Shown here: positions 11,120 to 23,500 of the stretch, piece after piece
How positions within the stretch are numbered: the first letter of the stretch is position 1
Layout: each line of letters starts with the position of its first letter
Program-made: the position numbers and the translations under genes
Source: Haliclystus octoradiatus
Lineage: Eukaryota > Cnidaria > Staurozoa > Stauromedusae > Haliclystidae
Direction: 5' to 3'
NCBI GenBank assembly: GCA_916610825.1
Contig: OU744450.1
Coordinates: 186,001-250,000, forward strand
DNA: 64,000 nt
The notes under the pieces: model-generated
Told to the model about the DNA's origin: nothing
The model's input: the letters and a program-made list of their open reading frames with translations, nothing else
Database searches by the model: none

Positions 11120-14100
11120 GTTGTTGCTGTTTCAATGGCAGGAGTTCATGTGGATCCATCCTCCTGGCTTGTTCTTTGGACGGCACGGTTGCGTTTCTTG
11201 AATTTGAAGCAAGCGAACTGGGAGACCCAATCTCTGAAGAAGAAAAGGTACTGAAGCCATTACACATTTTCAAATCATTTGAGACTTCAGTCTAACCTCT
11301 TGTCAATATCACTGCCCCCGGTGAAGCCAAAATTTTGTGATGATTACACTGTATTTAACATAATTATCTTAATCATAATTATCTTATCTTAACATAATTA
11401 TGTTATCTCAAATTCAGTTTGTTTACCACAAAAAAGCCCATGGTACTAACATCAAGAGTAGCACTACTTCATTTGCTTCTTCATTCGTTGAGAACCCAGA
11501 TATTTTAAACATAAAGACAACAGCAGCAGCTAAATCAAATACTTCAATCAATGCAACTCATCAAGGTCAAAGTGAAATTAGGAAACCAAAGATGTCTTCT
11601 TTCTCTGGTATGTAAAACCCATGCTACGCTTTCTTGTCTTTTACTTTGTTAGAAGGCTTCTGAGCTAATGTTGTTATAAAATTAATTGGGTGATGTTACA
11701 GCTAAAGAAAGGCCTGTGACCAAACAAAGCAAATCAAAGGCATTCATCATTCTTCTGTTGATAAGAGCAATGATGATTAATACAGATCAAATTCAGCTGT
11801 TTTGTTTTCAACTATTGGCAAAGGATATATATGTCAAATATGTTCGGCATTCAATTCTCAGTCGCTAGGCGCAATCGAACGGTCAATGTACACTTATGTT
11901 TACACCTGAGGGTAATTGTGAAGGTTTTGTTTTCTAGATCCCAATTTAGCCATCGATTTTCTAATCTTCTTTTCAAAATTCTATGATGAATTTGAACTTG
12001 AAAGAAATCTTTGTAACGCCTGTTCATCATGACCATTGTTATTTCAGGGTATCATGAATCAAACCTAATCTCTACTCTACCGTTTCAGTCATAATTACAG
12101 TCTAAAGGAATAGTAGTTATTAGTAGCTATAGCATATACTTATACAGTCAAACCTGTTATAACGGCCACCTGTCTATAGTGGTCAATTTATCTACCTCTT
12201 GTAGCTGGATGTTATATACAGGTTTCACTGTACTATATCTCTTTCCTAATTGGTGATTTCAGGGGAAGGTTTTGGAGTTAGACAACTCAGTTTTACAACC
12301 GCAACAACAGAAGAAAGGAAAGCTGCTCTGGTATACCATCTGTTAGATTTCTAATCCCATTCCATTTTGCTTGATACAAAGTTATAATGTTATGTAAAAC
12401 TATTTCATTCTTGCAGGAAGTTCTGAAGCAGCAGAAAGAAACCATTACAGATACGGGCAAGAGAAGGATCACTCCCCTTTCGTTCGCGTTGTCAAGGTGA
12501 TTGATTAGGCTATTATAGGCCAATTTATATTGGGTCGAGCCATATTTGCATGTAAGCAGCACTCACACAGGACTTGCTTAGTTCAAACCCTGTTAAACTA
12601 AGTTACTTTATCCTTGCTTAACATCAGACTTATTAAGATAAGAATGTCAATGCATGTTTCAATTTAAAGTAAAGGTGATGATATTGTTATTCCTTGATTT
12701 ATGTTGCTATGGTTACTCTCTTTATTAGGAATACTCAACCTGCGAAGTCGGTAAGACTCATTTCTATCTTGATTCTCTCATTTTTAATTTTGATTTATAT
12801 CTCTGGATTAACTACTTTTTTTCTTCCTTTAGAATCTCGTGTCTGCCATTGAAACACTAAAACCCCCTTCAATGTTAGTAGCTAGAAGTATCCCCTGAAT
12901 CGCAAGAAGTTAGAAGATGATGCGTCTTATCTTTAATTCTTTCTGTTGATATTATTAAGGGGCATTCTCAAAAGTACAACACAACCAACTGGGTTCACAG
13001 TTAAACGTAAACAGGATGGAATGTCTTTTGGGGAAAGAAAGAAAGGGAAGAAGGAGAAAGACAAGTCAAAAGATAAAGCAGAAAAGATAGACACGGTATG
13101 CCTTTATATGGTATGCCATTATTCATTAGAATCATTAGCGCATATATACGTTACATTATATTACATATACATCTCTCAAGGGAAAGAAAGCGGATGACGA
13201 TGGACGCACCATAATTGATGCTAACGATGCTGGTAACAGCACTGAAAAAAGTAATTTAGTTTGCATTCCTTATCCAAAAGCTGAAAGTAAATTGTGTGTC
13301 AAGGTATGTCTGGAAAATGTGGCCAATGACTAAGCACAGTTTATGCAAGCATTTTCTTGCTTCCTATTTTTATGGTAATTTGCTTTCCTTTGAATGTAGA
13401 TTATGTTTTAATTGCTTTATAAACAGAGAGATGTTTTCATGTAGGTTGTTAAATAAGTTATGATTCCATCTTTGCATACGTTACATATAGCGTGGTCTTT
13501 ATGCCATTACATTCCTGTTGAATAATATTTACAAAATGCAGGATCTACCCTCTTAGGTCTTATAAATGATGATACTCATTTGATGGTAAGCTAGCAATGG
13601 AATAGGACCATGAAGCATTGACATCATGCTATCTTCTCTTTTTAGGTTCCTTGTAGATCCCACTATGAAACAGAAACAACTGTTGAAGCAGAGAACTTAC
13701 TTTCGCAAGGTGAACAACAATGATGTATCAGTCTCTTCCTTCTATCTTGTCTCTTATTTTTTAATAAAGACTCAAGTCATTAACTTTTTAACTGTTTTAT
13801 TGCTAGCAGCCGCAAAAGGGATTCATTTTTTGAGATGTTCAGAGGGTGATCATGTGATCTGGGAGATGGTAGTCATGGCGCCCATTACTTTGATTGCAGT
13901 TAGCTGGTTAGTTGCATCTCTTATAATTGACAGACTGCTCTCTTGTTGTGATATGATATTAATTGAATTGTCTGTTCATAGTGATGTCGTTGCTGCTGCA
14001 TGTTCAGATCAAACCATTCATGTTTTCAGCAGGAAAGGATCAAGGTTAATTTTCACATCGATTTCATGACCGTTGAATTAAAATTAAACCTTACTTTGAT

Positions 14101-17100
14101 GAAATGATGATGATGTTGCTTCATTCTGTTAAAATTAGAGTATTTCCACCGTTATTGATGGAGCATCCTGTTTCGTATCTCGAATGCAGCAAGCATTACA
14201 TTGTGGCAGTGACGTCCTTGGGTTATCTCAGCATGTGGTGCGTATGCAGGGTCATTACCAGTCACTAAATCATCATTGAGGCCTCTACATTCTGTCTAGC
14301 CTCATTCCATCACAGCCCTCATTTCCGCGCGGCGCTCCAGTGAGAGCCTAATAAAACTGGAGGTCGAAAAGTGTGCCAGAAACCAAAAATATGGTGTGCC
14401 CAATCACAGCGCACCTTGGTATCATGTGAGTTACAGCCAGGTGTTGGTTGGTCAGCCCATCGAAGAACAATACAGCGAGGTGTGAACAAAAATTGAAACT
14501 TGCAGAATTCAGCTATTTTTAATTTCAACATTTTGTAAATCAACTGTCGAAGAAAACTTAATTCATCAAGTTTACGGTATTATATTGGATCAAATTGGAG
14601 TAACAAAAATAGAAATAACAAGTTACATTATCTCGAAGGACTGTATGAACATTATGAAAACCATTTGTGGGTGTAGAATACAAAATAAAAGGAGAAAACA
14701 TCATGTTTTTACGGAACGATCGCCATTGTTGGAAAATTGTAAGCACTTTCGTCGTTTTGAATCAAAAATCAAAGAAATAATCAAAATTAAAGATCAATTC
14801 TCCAGTGTAAATCATTACTCTAATTCAAATTCCATTTCTCCGTAAAATATATAATTAAAAATTGACTATGTGACAGAATAAATGATCGAAATATAAACTT
14901 TGAGAATGATTCAAGCAAGTTTGTTTACATTTTTAGTGTTTTATTCACCAACCAGCGCTGGATAAAATTTCACGTAATACCAAGGATGCGCTGTGATTGG
15001 GCACACCATATTTTTGGTTTCTGACACACTTTTTAACCTTTAGTTTTATTAGGCCCTCACTGGAGCGCCGCGCAGAAATGAGGGCCACGATAGAATTAGG
15101 CTATATTCTGTCTTCAAGTAAACATCATTATCGTTTGCAGGTCTTCACGCGACCATGTCATTGTTATTAAACAACAAACAATTGGTAGCATATTGAAAGG
15201 TAAATGAACATAAAATTGGGAGTTGCTCTATTGGTCTATCGTGAAACTGTTCCATTCAATAATTGTGTTTGTAAAATACTTGTTTGTAGATGGTAATGCT
15301 GTTGTTAATAAAGTGATTGTTACCGAGAAGGGATGCCCTGTGGTCTGCTTATCTGATGGCTCTGTCTTCTCTTTCCTATCAAACCTACATTCATGGTAAC
15401 CATGGTAAAATCCATTGATAGTCATAATTGAGTTGAATCAGTGTGTCTGATTGGTTTCTATTTCATCACCAGGGTGCCACTCAACTATTTTGTCAGCCCA
15501 TTGCAATCATATATGAATTTTCAGCCAAGGGATAATAATGCCAGCGTTAGTGCGATACTGAAATCAGTTAGTGACTCAACCCAATGGTTGGTAAATCATA
15601 TGTTTGTTATAACTATATTTGATCTGTTGTACCATTATTATATCTTCATCAATTGCTGTTTTAGTTTCAATCGACAATCGAGTTGGTCACTGCAGATGAA
15701 TTCATCCCGTCAGCAGTCAGCTACGATCAGTCAAATCCAGGTATGATGTCACACTCCTTTGATGAAGTAATATTTCCATTTATGATTTACGTTAATGATT
15801 ATGGCTATCTCGTCTAGCTCCATGTGCAAGCGGCCAAAGAGGTTGGGTCACAAAGTGAATATCATCATTGGCTGCAGGTCTACACGCGCCATTTGGTTCA
15901 CAGCGGTCAGTTGAGTCTTAATGATATAATATGTTTGTTAAAGTGTATATCTCGGATATCGGGAGATTGCTTCTTTAGATAGAGAAAAATTTTCTATTCG
16001 TACATGATCTTCTTCTGTTTTTACTTTGGCTATCATTCCTCCTTCAAAAATGCAGTCAAAGTGACGATTTTGGGTTAATTTTTGTGTCTCACTCTTTTTC
16101 CTCGAACAGGAACCCGTTTATTTTCCACAAGAGGGTTTACACCGGAAAAAAACACTAAACATTTTACTTAATTGTCTCTAAATAAAAAAACGCTAAATGA
16201 AATGACAATCTGCTTTCTGGATGAAATTTTCAATGTTCTGCTGAAGATTTAGAGCTATATTTGATCAATATTCAAGATACAGGTAAAGAGATATAAGCTT
16301 CTAATGTCAAAAATTTTTAGTTTTGTATTTATCTCACTCAAGTGCTCACACGATTAACACCTCTTTACGACTTCGTCTAAGCATAGTCGGCATAGTTGAT
16401 GCGTATTAAAAATAGTCACACACCTTCAACAAGCACATCTCCAGCAGCGATAACCTTCTTAGACGAAGTCGTAAAGAGGTGCTAATCGCGTGAGCACTTG
16501 AGTGAGAAAAATTCAAAACTAAAAACTTTTGACTTTAGAGGCTTCTTATATCTTTTCCTGGATCCTGTATATTGATCAAATATAACTCAAAATCTTGAGC
16601 TCATCGTTTCATTCCGAAAGCAGATTGCCATTTGGTTCAGCTGTTTTTTATTTAGAGAAAATTAAGTAAAATGTTTAGTGTTTTTTCCGGTGTAAACCCT
16701 CTTGTGGAAAATAAGCGGGTTCCTGTTCGAGGAAAAAGAGTGAGACACAAAATCGTAACTTTGATTGCATTTTTGAGGGGGAAATGCTTGCGCAAAGTAA
16801 AAATACAAGAAGAACATGTATTAATAGAAAATTTTCTCTATCTAAAGAAGCAATCTCCCAATATCCGGGATATACACTTTAAATATATTTGTATCATAAA
16901 CGGAAATGATTCAATCAATCTGATTGGTTTAGAGTTTAACGCCAAATCACCATGGCAAAACTAGGTTGGAAGACACAATTGATCTCAAAACTTGAACTTG
17001 ATATCACAAATGAGAATTTCTAATTTGATCAAGAGATTAAAAAAAATTCTATGAGCAAGAAAGTCATGTAAATGCTTGTAAAAGGTGTGCTAGTTATAAT

Positions 17101-17726
17101 ACAAAGCAATTGGTGCACAATTTCCTATGCGCTATTGATATTTGGCGCATGAGAGGCACGTAAGGAGAAACGAGAAGGCATTAAAAAATTACGAGCCGCC
17201 TCGGCGATTAATTTCGCCTTCGAGTTTTCTCCTGGAATGACTCGAGTTTCCTGAAGTGACTAGGAAACTGTGCGCAAATTGCTTAATATAGTATATTGAA
17301 CTGTCTGTCAATGATGTGTTTAGGTTGTGAAGGTATGCTGAGAGACATGTGCCAAGATCTTTTCAGACCTTCATCCAGTGTTGCCATGGTTAGTGGTTTT
17401 GTATGTTTCATGTCACAATCTATTCTACTAAAATGTATTGATTAAATAATTGTAATTGTTTGTCTGTTTGCTCCAGTGTCATCAAAAGCGATCTCTTCTG
17501 CAAGATGTCCTGTCCGTTATAGGTAAGTCCCAACAGTCATGCAAGCAAAAATGTATAAAGCTAAGAGAACTAACCCTGTATGTAAAGGTCACCTGTATAT
17601 AGTGGTCAAAGGCATTGTGCACTTGCATGTTCTCATCAGAAATGTTTTATTTAAATTTAAGGATCCAATTTGCAATTTCAAAGACTCTATGCTGAATACA
17701 AAGATCTTCTAGATGCAACTAAGTGA
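6528..17726 (+). CDS. HIRA: HIRA histone H3.3 chaperone (5' end missing)
   Basis: HIRA deposits histone H3.3 independently of replication in the nucleus, with UBN and CABIN1. Exons read: 6528-6590, 6690-6800, 9103-9193, 9280-9356, 10008-10103, 10182-10264, 10347-10592, 10684-10740, 10832-10882, 10967-11037, 11142-11247, 11418-11607, 12263-12330, 12417-12496, 12729-12750, 12833-12873, 12960-13095, 13181-13303, 13646-13709, 13807(or 13810)-13906, 13982-14044, 14139-14237, 15141-15199, 15290-15395, 15473-15586, 15665-15740, 15818-15905, 17324-17388, 17477-17522, 17662-17726. All junction phases agree. WD40 blades fill exons 1-11 ([32 protein letters not shown]). The ASF1-binding B domain appears as [11 protein letters not shown] (12417 exon). 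The C-terminal trimerisation/CABIN1 region contains [15 protein letters not shown], and the protein ends [15 protein letters not shown]. Expected about a dozen N-terminal residues are not found; 13646-13709 is the least certain exon. Confidence 0.95.
8100..8850 (+). mobile_element. Probable decayed LINE reverse transcriptase relic
   Basis: Broken forward readings resemble the linker and fingers of a LINE polyprotein: a [15 protein letters not shown] stretch, then [11 protein letters not shown] (compare the usual K..GxDG(L/I)P signature before reverse transcriptase), and a DWIGG.VAP.FK-like stretch across frames. Stops are frequent. The match is by pattern only and could be partly chance. Confidence 0.35.
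8957..9053. repeat. 15-bp minisatellite
   Basis: Six head-to-tail copies of TCTATAGCAACTGTA, essentially perfect, lie about 50 bp upstream of the HIRA exon at 9103. The unit length is a multiple of three, so a short open frame runs through it (repeated IYSNC), but there is no sign that it is translated. Confidence 0.9.
14297..15103. mobile_element. 807-bp TIR element, family 2 copy A, in a HIRA intron
   Basis: The ends are long inverted repeats (about 120 bp, imperfect). The left end starts TAGCCTCATTCCATCAC and the right end is its reverse complement with a few changes. Both contain GGCGCTCCAGTGAG and a CCAAAAATATGGTGTGCCC block. Flanks CATTCTGTC (14288-14296) and TATTCTGTC (15104-15112) form a 9-bp duplication with one mismatch. 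There is no transposase gene; the interior is AT-rich. The 9-bp duplication and long TIRs fit a Mutator-like origin, which is inference. Copy B lies at 43947-44766 in the opposite orientation. Confidence 0.85.
15938..16882. mobile_element. 945-bp foldback element in a HIRA intron
   Basis: Two arms of about 440 bp, reverse complements of each other with scattered differences, face each other across a spacer of about 60 bp (16396-16455). The left arm begins TTAAAGTGTATATC and the right arm ends GATATACACTTTAA. Flanks ATATGTTTG and ATATATTTG differ at one base and look like a 9-bp target duplication. Transcribed RNA would fold into a very long hairpin. No protein is encoded; the open stretch at 16671-16964 is just one arm. 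Confidence 0.85.
17104..17284. mobile_element. Short MITE, family 3 copy 1
   Basis: A 181-bp element with inverted ends of about 24 bp (AAGCAATTGGTGCACAATTT at the left, its imperfect reverse complement at the right). The interior contains GCGAGGCGGCTCG-type and GAAGGCATTAAAAAATTACG blocks. A related copy in reverse orientation, itself interrupted, lies at about 42490-42812. No clear target duplication was seen. Confidence 0.6.
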
Positions 17727-17821
17727 TCTAAAATCAACAGCCCTGTAATTTTATAACATTATCCTATACATTGCCATTTGTATGTATGTATATTATTTAT
17801 ATTTATATTAGATAGTTGCAA

Positions 17822-20033
17822 TTATAGTTCGTCTTTCTGTGCTGCTGAGGCATGATTGAATGACGTGAGAATATTAAAACGTCGTTTGAAACTTTTCATT
17901 TTCTTATCAGATAGCTTCCCTGTCATTAATTTCTCAATTCTTTTTATTTCTTGTTGGATATAATTGTTGCCTTTTTCGTTAATCTTTTTCATAATTGAAA
18001 GGTAGACCCTTGCGCTGTTTACAATTTTTGTATCTTTCTCTCCTTCAATTTCTAACTTTGTTTTTGATATCACACCTTCCCTCTTATCTTCAGTTGCAGC
18101 CTTTAAAAAGTCAGTGACTAACGCATCGTAATGCTCGTACGTATGGGGTAGACCTACAAAGAGATTCCGATTGAATGATGAACAGCACATCCAAGACACT
18201 ATTGAATTAATTAATTACAGATATTCTCACCTATCCACAACCCAGAAGATGTACGCACAAATTCCACCAGGGAATCCTCTGTCACATCTCCTTTGAATTC
18301 AATACGTTTTTCTGTGTTCTTTTGAAACAGAATGAAAACTGGATAATCTTCTACTTTCACTTTGAACTGTTCTCGTAATTCGTCGTTTTCTTTCTCTCCC
18401 CAGTCTGTAGCACAATCAATCAATGAATAACATTAACTATATGTTTACTAGAAAAAGATTTTAAAATGACCGGTTGCAGCTACATGCGTGTTTACATTGT
18501 GGTTCTTGTTCCTATTGTTTCACTGTCTGAAACTTGAAATTTGAAGCTTGATTTTTGAAATTTGAAATGCTAAGTCTGCTTCTTAATTATTAATTAGTGT
18601 GTAGCAGTCTTATTGACAACTAACCGGCATTTGCCTCATTTTGTGGATGAGATATACAAGTCAAATGCGCATGCGCCAAGCGTCAAAGCGTTAAACATCA
18701 ATATTAAGAAGCGCTACTGAACACTACTTTAGTAGATGTTTTCTTTGTTGTTTTTTTTACTTTCTTATATGTGGAACGAAATGAAAACAGAGCTGCTTCA
18801 GCTTCGGCTAGCCGCTACCATGATCGTGAAACTATGCTGTTGCTGACGTTATTGACAGAAGAAATTATAAATGGTTGATTCATAGTGCTTTGGCAATAGT
18901 ATAAGAATCAAGGGCGGATCCAGACTGTCGCAACTGTCGCGCAAGCGATAGTCAGCACTTAGAAGAAAATATAAAAATTGTTTTGTTTTCATATTATTGA
19001 GCTTCAGCGCTTGTTGGGATTTTATTGTTATTATATTGTAATGTATTATCATTGGTAAACATCATAGTAATTATTCTCTTGTTTGTCCCATTGAGGTTCT
19101 TTTTCAACATTCCCTTGTCCTGACCCTTATCAATTGGTTCCTGGTCTAGTCTCTCTGTTCATTAACGCCATTCGACACAATAAAAATTGTGCAGACGCTG
19201 CCGATTTGCTTTTTACGTTTAGCGCTACTCCACGCGTGTCCCCTGTGGAAATGTGTGCTGTTGTCCACAGGGCAACCAGACCAGTTATCTTCATATTTTT
19301 GAGCAACACTGCCTGCGTTATTTTTCAAGCAGAACAGCTTTCAGCCAATCATATTACTAGATGAGGGATAGGAATTGGAAATGCTGCATGAGATGAACAT
19401 TGCCTAGCACCATGCAGCTGATCCGCCCCTGATAATTTCATCTCAAAAATTTGAGATTTGACTTTCAACTTATTAAATGTCTTAGACGAAAAGCGTTCTG
19501 CGCATGCGTATTTGACTACAGTGACTCTTGCTTTTTTCAACCAAAAAACCTGGTTACGGGACTATATCCACGTCCATACAAAAACAAATGCCCCTAATAT
19601 TTGCCATAATTAATGCTGATTCAGCAACTACCCCGTAAATGAAGAGACCCTAGACAAATGGCTTACCAGAAATACCAACTTCGGCTATTAGCAAGCGTGG
19701 TTGCGAAGAGGCCTTCTCTGCAAATTTCTTAAACTCATCTTCCTTTTCACCATATGCATATTGCTTGTCAAATTTCACAAGAGTTGCATCGAGACGACCA
19801 ACAATCTGAACAAAAGAATAATGATTAATAACGCAGCAATAGGCTACTTTTTAACTTATAATATTTGTCTCACTATGTCTCTCTCTTGTTACCTTATCAA
19901 ACGTAGAAGAATCGAGGGAAACAACCCCCTTGGTAGCAGTAACAGCGTTTAATGAGATGACAGTAGCCAAGGCAACCACGAGAATCAAAGACATGGTAGT
20001 AAACAACAGCAGGCTAGAAATTAATCGTCCCAC
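17822..20033 (-). CDS. ERP29: ERp29-like endoplasmic reticulum protein
   Basis: Exons in gene order: 20033-19893, 19805-19667, 18404-18231, 18153-17822, giving 261 residues, the same length as human ERp29. Residues 1 to about 33 form a signal peptide with a long hydrophobic core. A thioredoxin-like domain follows (VKFDKQYAYGEK, LLIAEVGISDWG, DYPVFILFQ), then the all-helical ERp29 C-terminal domain, and the chain ends in the ER retrieval signal KDEL. No CXXC motif is present, as in other ERp29 proteins, so it is a non-redox chaperone or escort factor for secretory cargo rather than a disulfide isomerase. All junction phases agree. It converges on HIRA and diverges from the NCoR-type gene. Confidence 0.95.
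18909..19431. mobile_element. hAT-like element in the ERp29 intron
   Basis: The left end CAAGGGCGGATCCAG and the right end CTGATCCGCCCCTG are imperfect inverted repeats of the CAGGGGCGGATC type often seen at hAT ends. The interior (about 520 bp) has no transposase reading. Flanking 8-mers (ATAAGAAT, ATAATTTC) match only partly, so the target duplication is doubtful. The rest of this intron (18405-18908 and 19432-19666) shows nothing recognisable. Confidence 0.55.
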
Positions 20034-20585
20034 AACTCTGAGCTATTAACTGATTCGAGAATTCTGGACGTGAAAGACTACACGGCTGGCCACGCTATTA
20101 AAATACATGCAAATCATTCCATTCGATAAGCTACACGTGGCGGACATTTGACCATTCTATTATTCTATTACCAATCTCCACTTTGAACACAGCAACAACA
20201 ATGTTTTACGCAGAACAACAACACAGAACACACCGTCATAACTTTTTTAGGGGGCGGGGTCTTATTGTTTATAGATCGTCTGATGAATCGTTTGAATAAT
20301 CGGCGATCCTTGTTTTTTCATTGCATTGTGGGATTTATTCAACATGGCGCCGTAAATTACTTTTGTAAAGTGATTTACCTTTGCTAGTAGCCTAGTAGTC
20401 AGTGGTAAAATACAATTACAACTATGTTACAACGTACTTTCTTATTATAGCCTATAATAACTCGGTTTTAAATGGATTGGGTATTTTAATACAATCATTG
20501 CGACAAAGAGAATTAATTTACCACTGTATTCCTAGCAATAATATTGGAGATTGCTAGAACTAAAATATGTTGAGATCGATTTAAA
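20034..20585. promoter_or_regulatory. Shared upstream region of ERp29 and NCoR-type gene
   Basis: The 552 bases between two divergent start codons hold no coding sequence and should contain both promoters. Visible items are a GC-rich GGGGGCGGGG stretch at about 20250 and an AACATGGCGCC motif near 20341 that includes a YY1-like ATGGCG core. Function is inferred from position and motifs only. Confidence 0.45.
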
Positions 20586-23500
20586 ATGTCCAAACGAAAT
20601 CAAGGTCACAGGTATTAGATATTAGCCTACTCGTAAAGATGATTGTAATTAAGAGCTACTTTGAAATGGAGATTGATTATAACGAGAGAATAACGAAAGG
20701 CTACAGATATAATAACAATTGAGCTGTATTTATTTATGCATTTAGTTTAGCCAAACAAACAGCCAAGACCGGACGGAATCTTACGGAGTTGTTGACTTTC
20801 AAGGCTCGTATTTAAAAATTCAGATTTGGGTGTGGTTCTAGATTTCAAATTACCAATCATAAGGATTCTGCCTGTAACTGCTGTTCGCTATTTGTCAAAG
20901 AAGGTTGAGAGCTCTGCCTATAGACCGAGCGCCACATAACCAAAACAGCATATTTCTCCAGGCAACTTGAAAATCACCTAAAAGTGTTCATAAAAATATG
21001 CTAAACAACTCTATTTCTATATATTAAATTACCCTATTTCTTGTTTCAATTAAATTTTATTGCACATGAACCCTTCAAAAATCCAATTTATATTTCATGA
21101 TTCGGTCAAAGCCTCCAGTCCTTATCGCTTTAAGAAAATGCTGCAATGCTCATGGTCTTTGATTCTTTTGTTTTCCCATGATTTTACGAATCCATAGAAA
21201 ACACGAAATGTATGAATTAAGAGGGCCCTGACCGTGAAATTATTTATAAATTCATCGTTGGTGAGCTCACACAATAAAATTTGACCAAAACTAGAAACAG
21301 GAAAGTACTTATGGTATTTTTGTGAAAATTGTATGTGAATTTCAATTTGCCCGGAGAAACCTGCTGTTTTAGATTTATGACGCTCGGTCTACTAACTAAA
21401 GAATACATTTTTATTTTATTTGTTGCATTTATTGAACAAATTTATAATTGATCACTACTTTGTACTTTATAATATTTACTCGTTTTAATCAAATGATAGT
21501 TGATTGGCTAGATAATAGATACGGTAGTATGTAGCCTATGACAGTTGAAAGCCATCGCTACTATCAGGGAGGGAAGAAAAGCTACTTTTTGAATGCAGCT
21601 ATCTACAATTGCCGTTACTTTTGCAAAAAAAGTAACTAGGTCTAATCACTTTGTTCCAACACTTGTGTGAATATCACACACTCCATTTTATCTCAGACAG
21701 TTTTCTAGAAATTTACTCAGGAACACCAATGTGTTGATCTTGTAAAATTTGAGAAATTTTTAAATTCTGTTGTTATATAACTCCCACAATTTCAATTTCC
21801 GAATAATTGTAAATAAACAATTGAATCATGTTGACGTGGTTGGTGATTATATATTTCAAAATATTATAAATCTATTTTAAAACATGTCTAACCTGATGCA
21901 AGAGCGCAAAAGCCCTGCAAAACTAACAGAAGCTTGAAAACAGCAGAAATGAGAAACGAAGCAATCAATTTATTTCACAAATTGAGTAATTGTTACCTAG
22001 TTTTCAACCAAAATACTCAAATCGGAGCTACTCTCCAGGGAAAGTAACCAGTTATAAGTAAATGCAACTTAAAAGTAACAATTAAAGGTAACACTGTTAC
22101 GATTGTAATCGTTAATCCCAACTCTGTCCCTAATCCGCGTTCTCTATTGTAAAAACAATATTCTGTTTTGCAAAAAAAAAGAAGTGTGAATGGACATTGA
22201 AACAATGATTAATTATGTTTGAGGTTTGGATTCTCACCAAATAAAAGGTCTCGGTATGAAGCATATGACTTTGGTGAATACCATGGCAACAGAGATGGCA
22301 CACACTCAGGGAATGACCAACAGCCTCATTTCAACGTAAGTCAAATCAACTTAACAAGGACTAATACAACTATTTATCTTACATAAATACAATATAATAT
22401 GAATTTAATAACGTGAAAAAAACAATGGCGTACTTTTTTTTCGATTTGGAAATTATTTCTTGGTGAAAAATGCCTTCAAAGTGGTGTTTTGACTCAAATA
22501 TCGCTGAGAAAAAAAAGGGACTGGATCTATCTTTATAAAGTCACAAGTCGTGCGGTTTGTCTAACAGACTTAAGAGTGAGCTGATCATTTCTTTATCTTT
22601 GAGGTGATCTAGCTCCGAGAAGTCACACAGAAAAAGTTTCTGACAAGGCTGAGCCATGAACAATCATATAAACTCGCGAATTGCGTAAAAAAGATGCAAT
22701 TTGTGATTTCAGGAGCAGAATAAAATCTATTGAAACGCTCAGTCGAAATAATTTCTCGTAACGTCATTAAGCGCGATGAATCTGATATAGATTGCGAATT
22801 AACACCAATGTCAGGCGGTGCGAGTGTTCCTTCGTGACTGTAATGTATCTATCGTATGCGCATGCGTAAGGTTATTTATAACTAAATGATTGCGCAGTTT
22901 TAAATCAGAGTGTTAGTGACGACCAGTGTAGAAGGTCGTATGTACGTAATATTAAATACATGATTCAGATCAACAGGATATACCTATTCGGGTGTTTATT
23001 CGTCTATTGTCTTCGTATCTTACATGGCGCAGTTGATCCTGTTATTTGGACAGTAATATTTTACGTTATTCAAAGAGTTTAATTTTATTGCGTCACGATG
23101 GCTGATGTTAAATTATTGAAAAACAGTCGATCAGGCCTTAAAGGACATTTGACAAGAGCCTTAGATCGTCTGGTGGCATCCCTCACCAGTTTCACCAGTA
23201 CAGAAGTAGCAGAACGAACTGAAAGTGATAGGGAAAATTTGACGACCACAACGAAACGCGCTCACGATGCGCTGGAACGCTATGTGGCGTCACATTTGGC
23301 CGTGTTGGTACAAGAACCCATCAAAGATGGAGCAGAAGACCCGGAAGAGCCACAATTGGTTGAATTAGAAAACAGTTTTTATGACCTCGAGAGACAAGTG
23401 CGTGCCGTTACGGCCGTTGTGCCGAAAACCTTAGTCACAAGCACCACTGATCCAGAAAACCGAGAAAGCACGTCCCAGCAAGTCAACGTTCAGACCTCTG

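Noticed and set aside
11702..11870. Possible extra HIRA exon after TTACAG
   Set aside because: The exons ending at 11607 and starting at 12263 join in phase without it, and no suitable donor was found.
14585..14845. 86-codon frame inside the TIR element as a transposase piece
   Set aside because: It shows no catalytic motif, and the second copy of the element does not keep the frame.
16671..16964. 97-codon forward frame in a HIRA intron
   Set aside because: It is one arm of the foldback element; the mirrored arm has no matching protein pattern.
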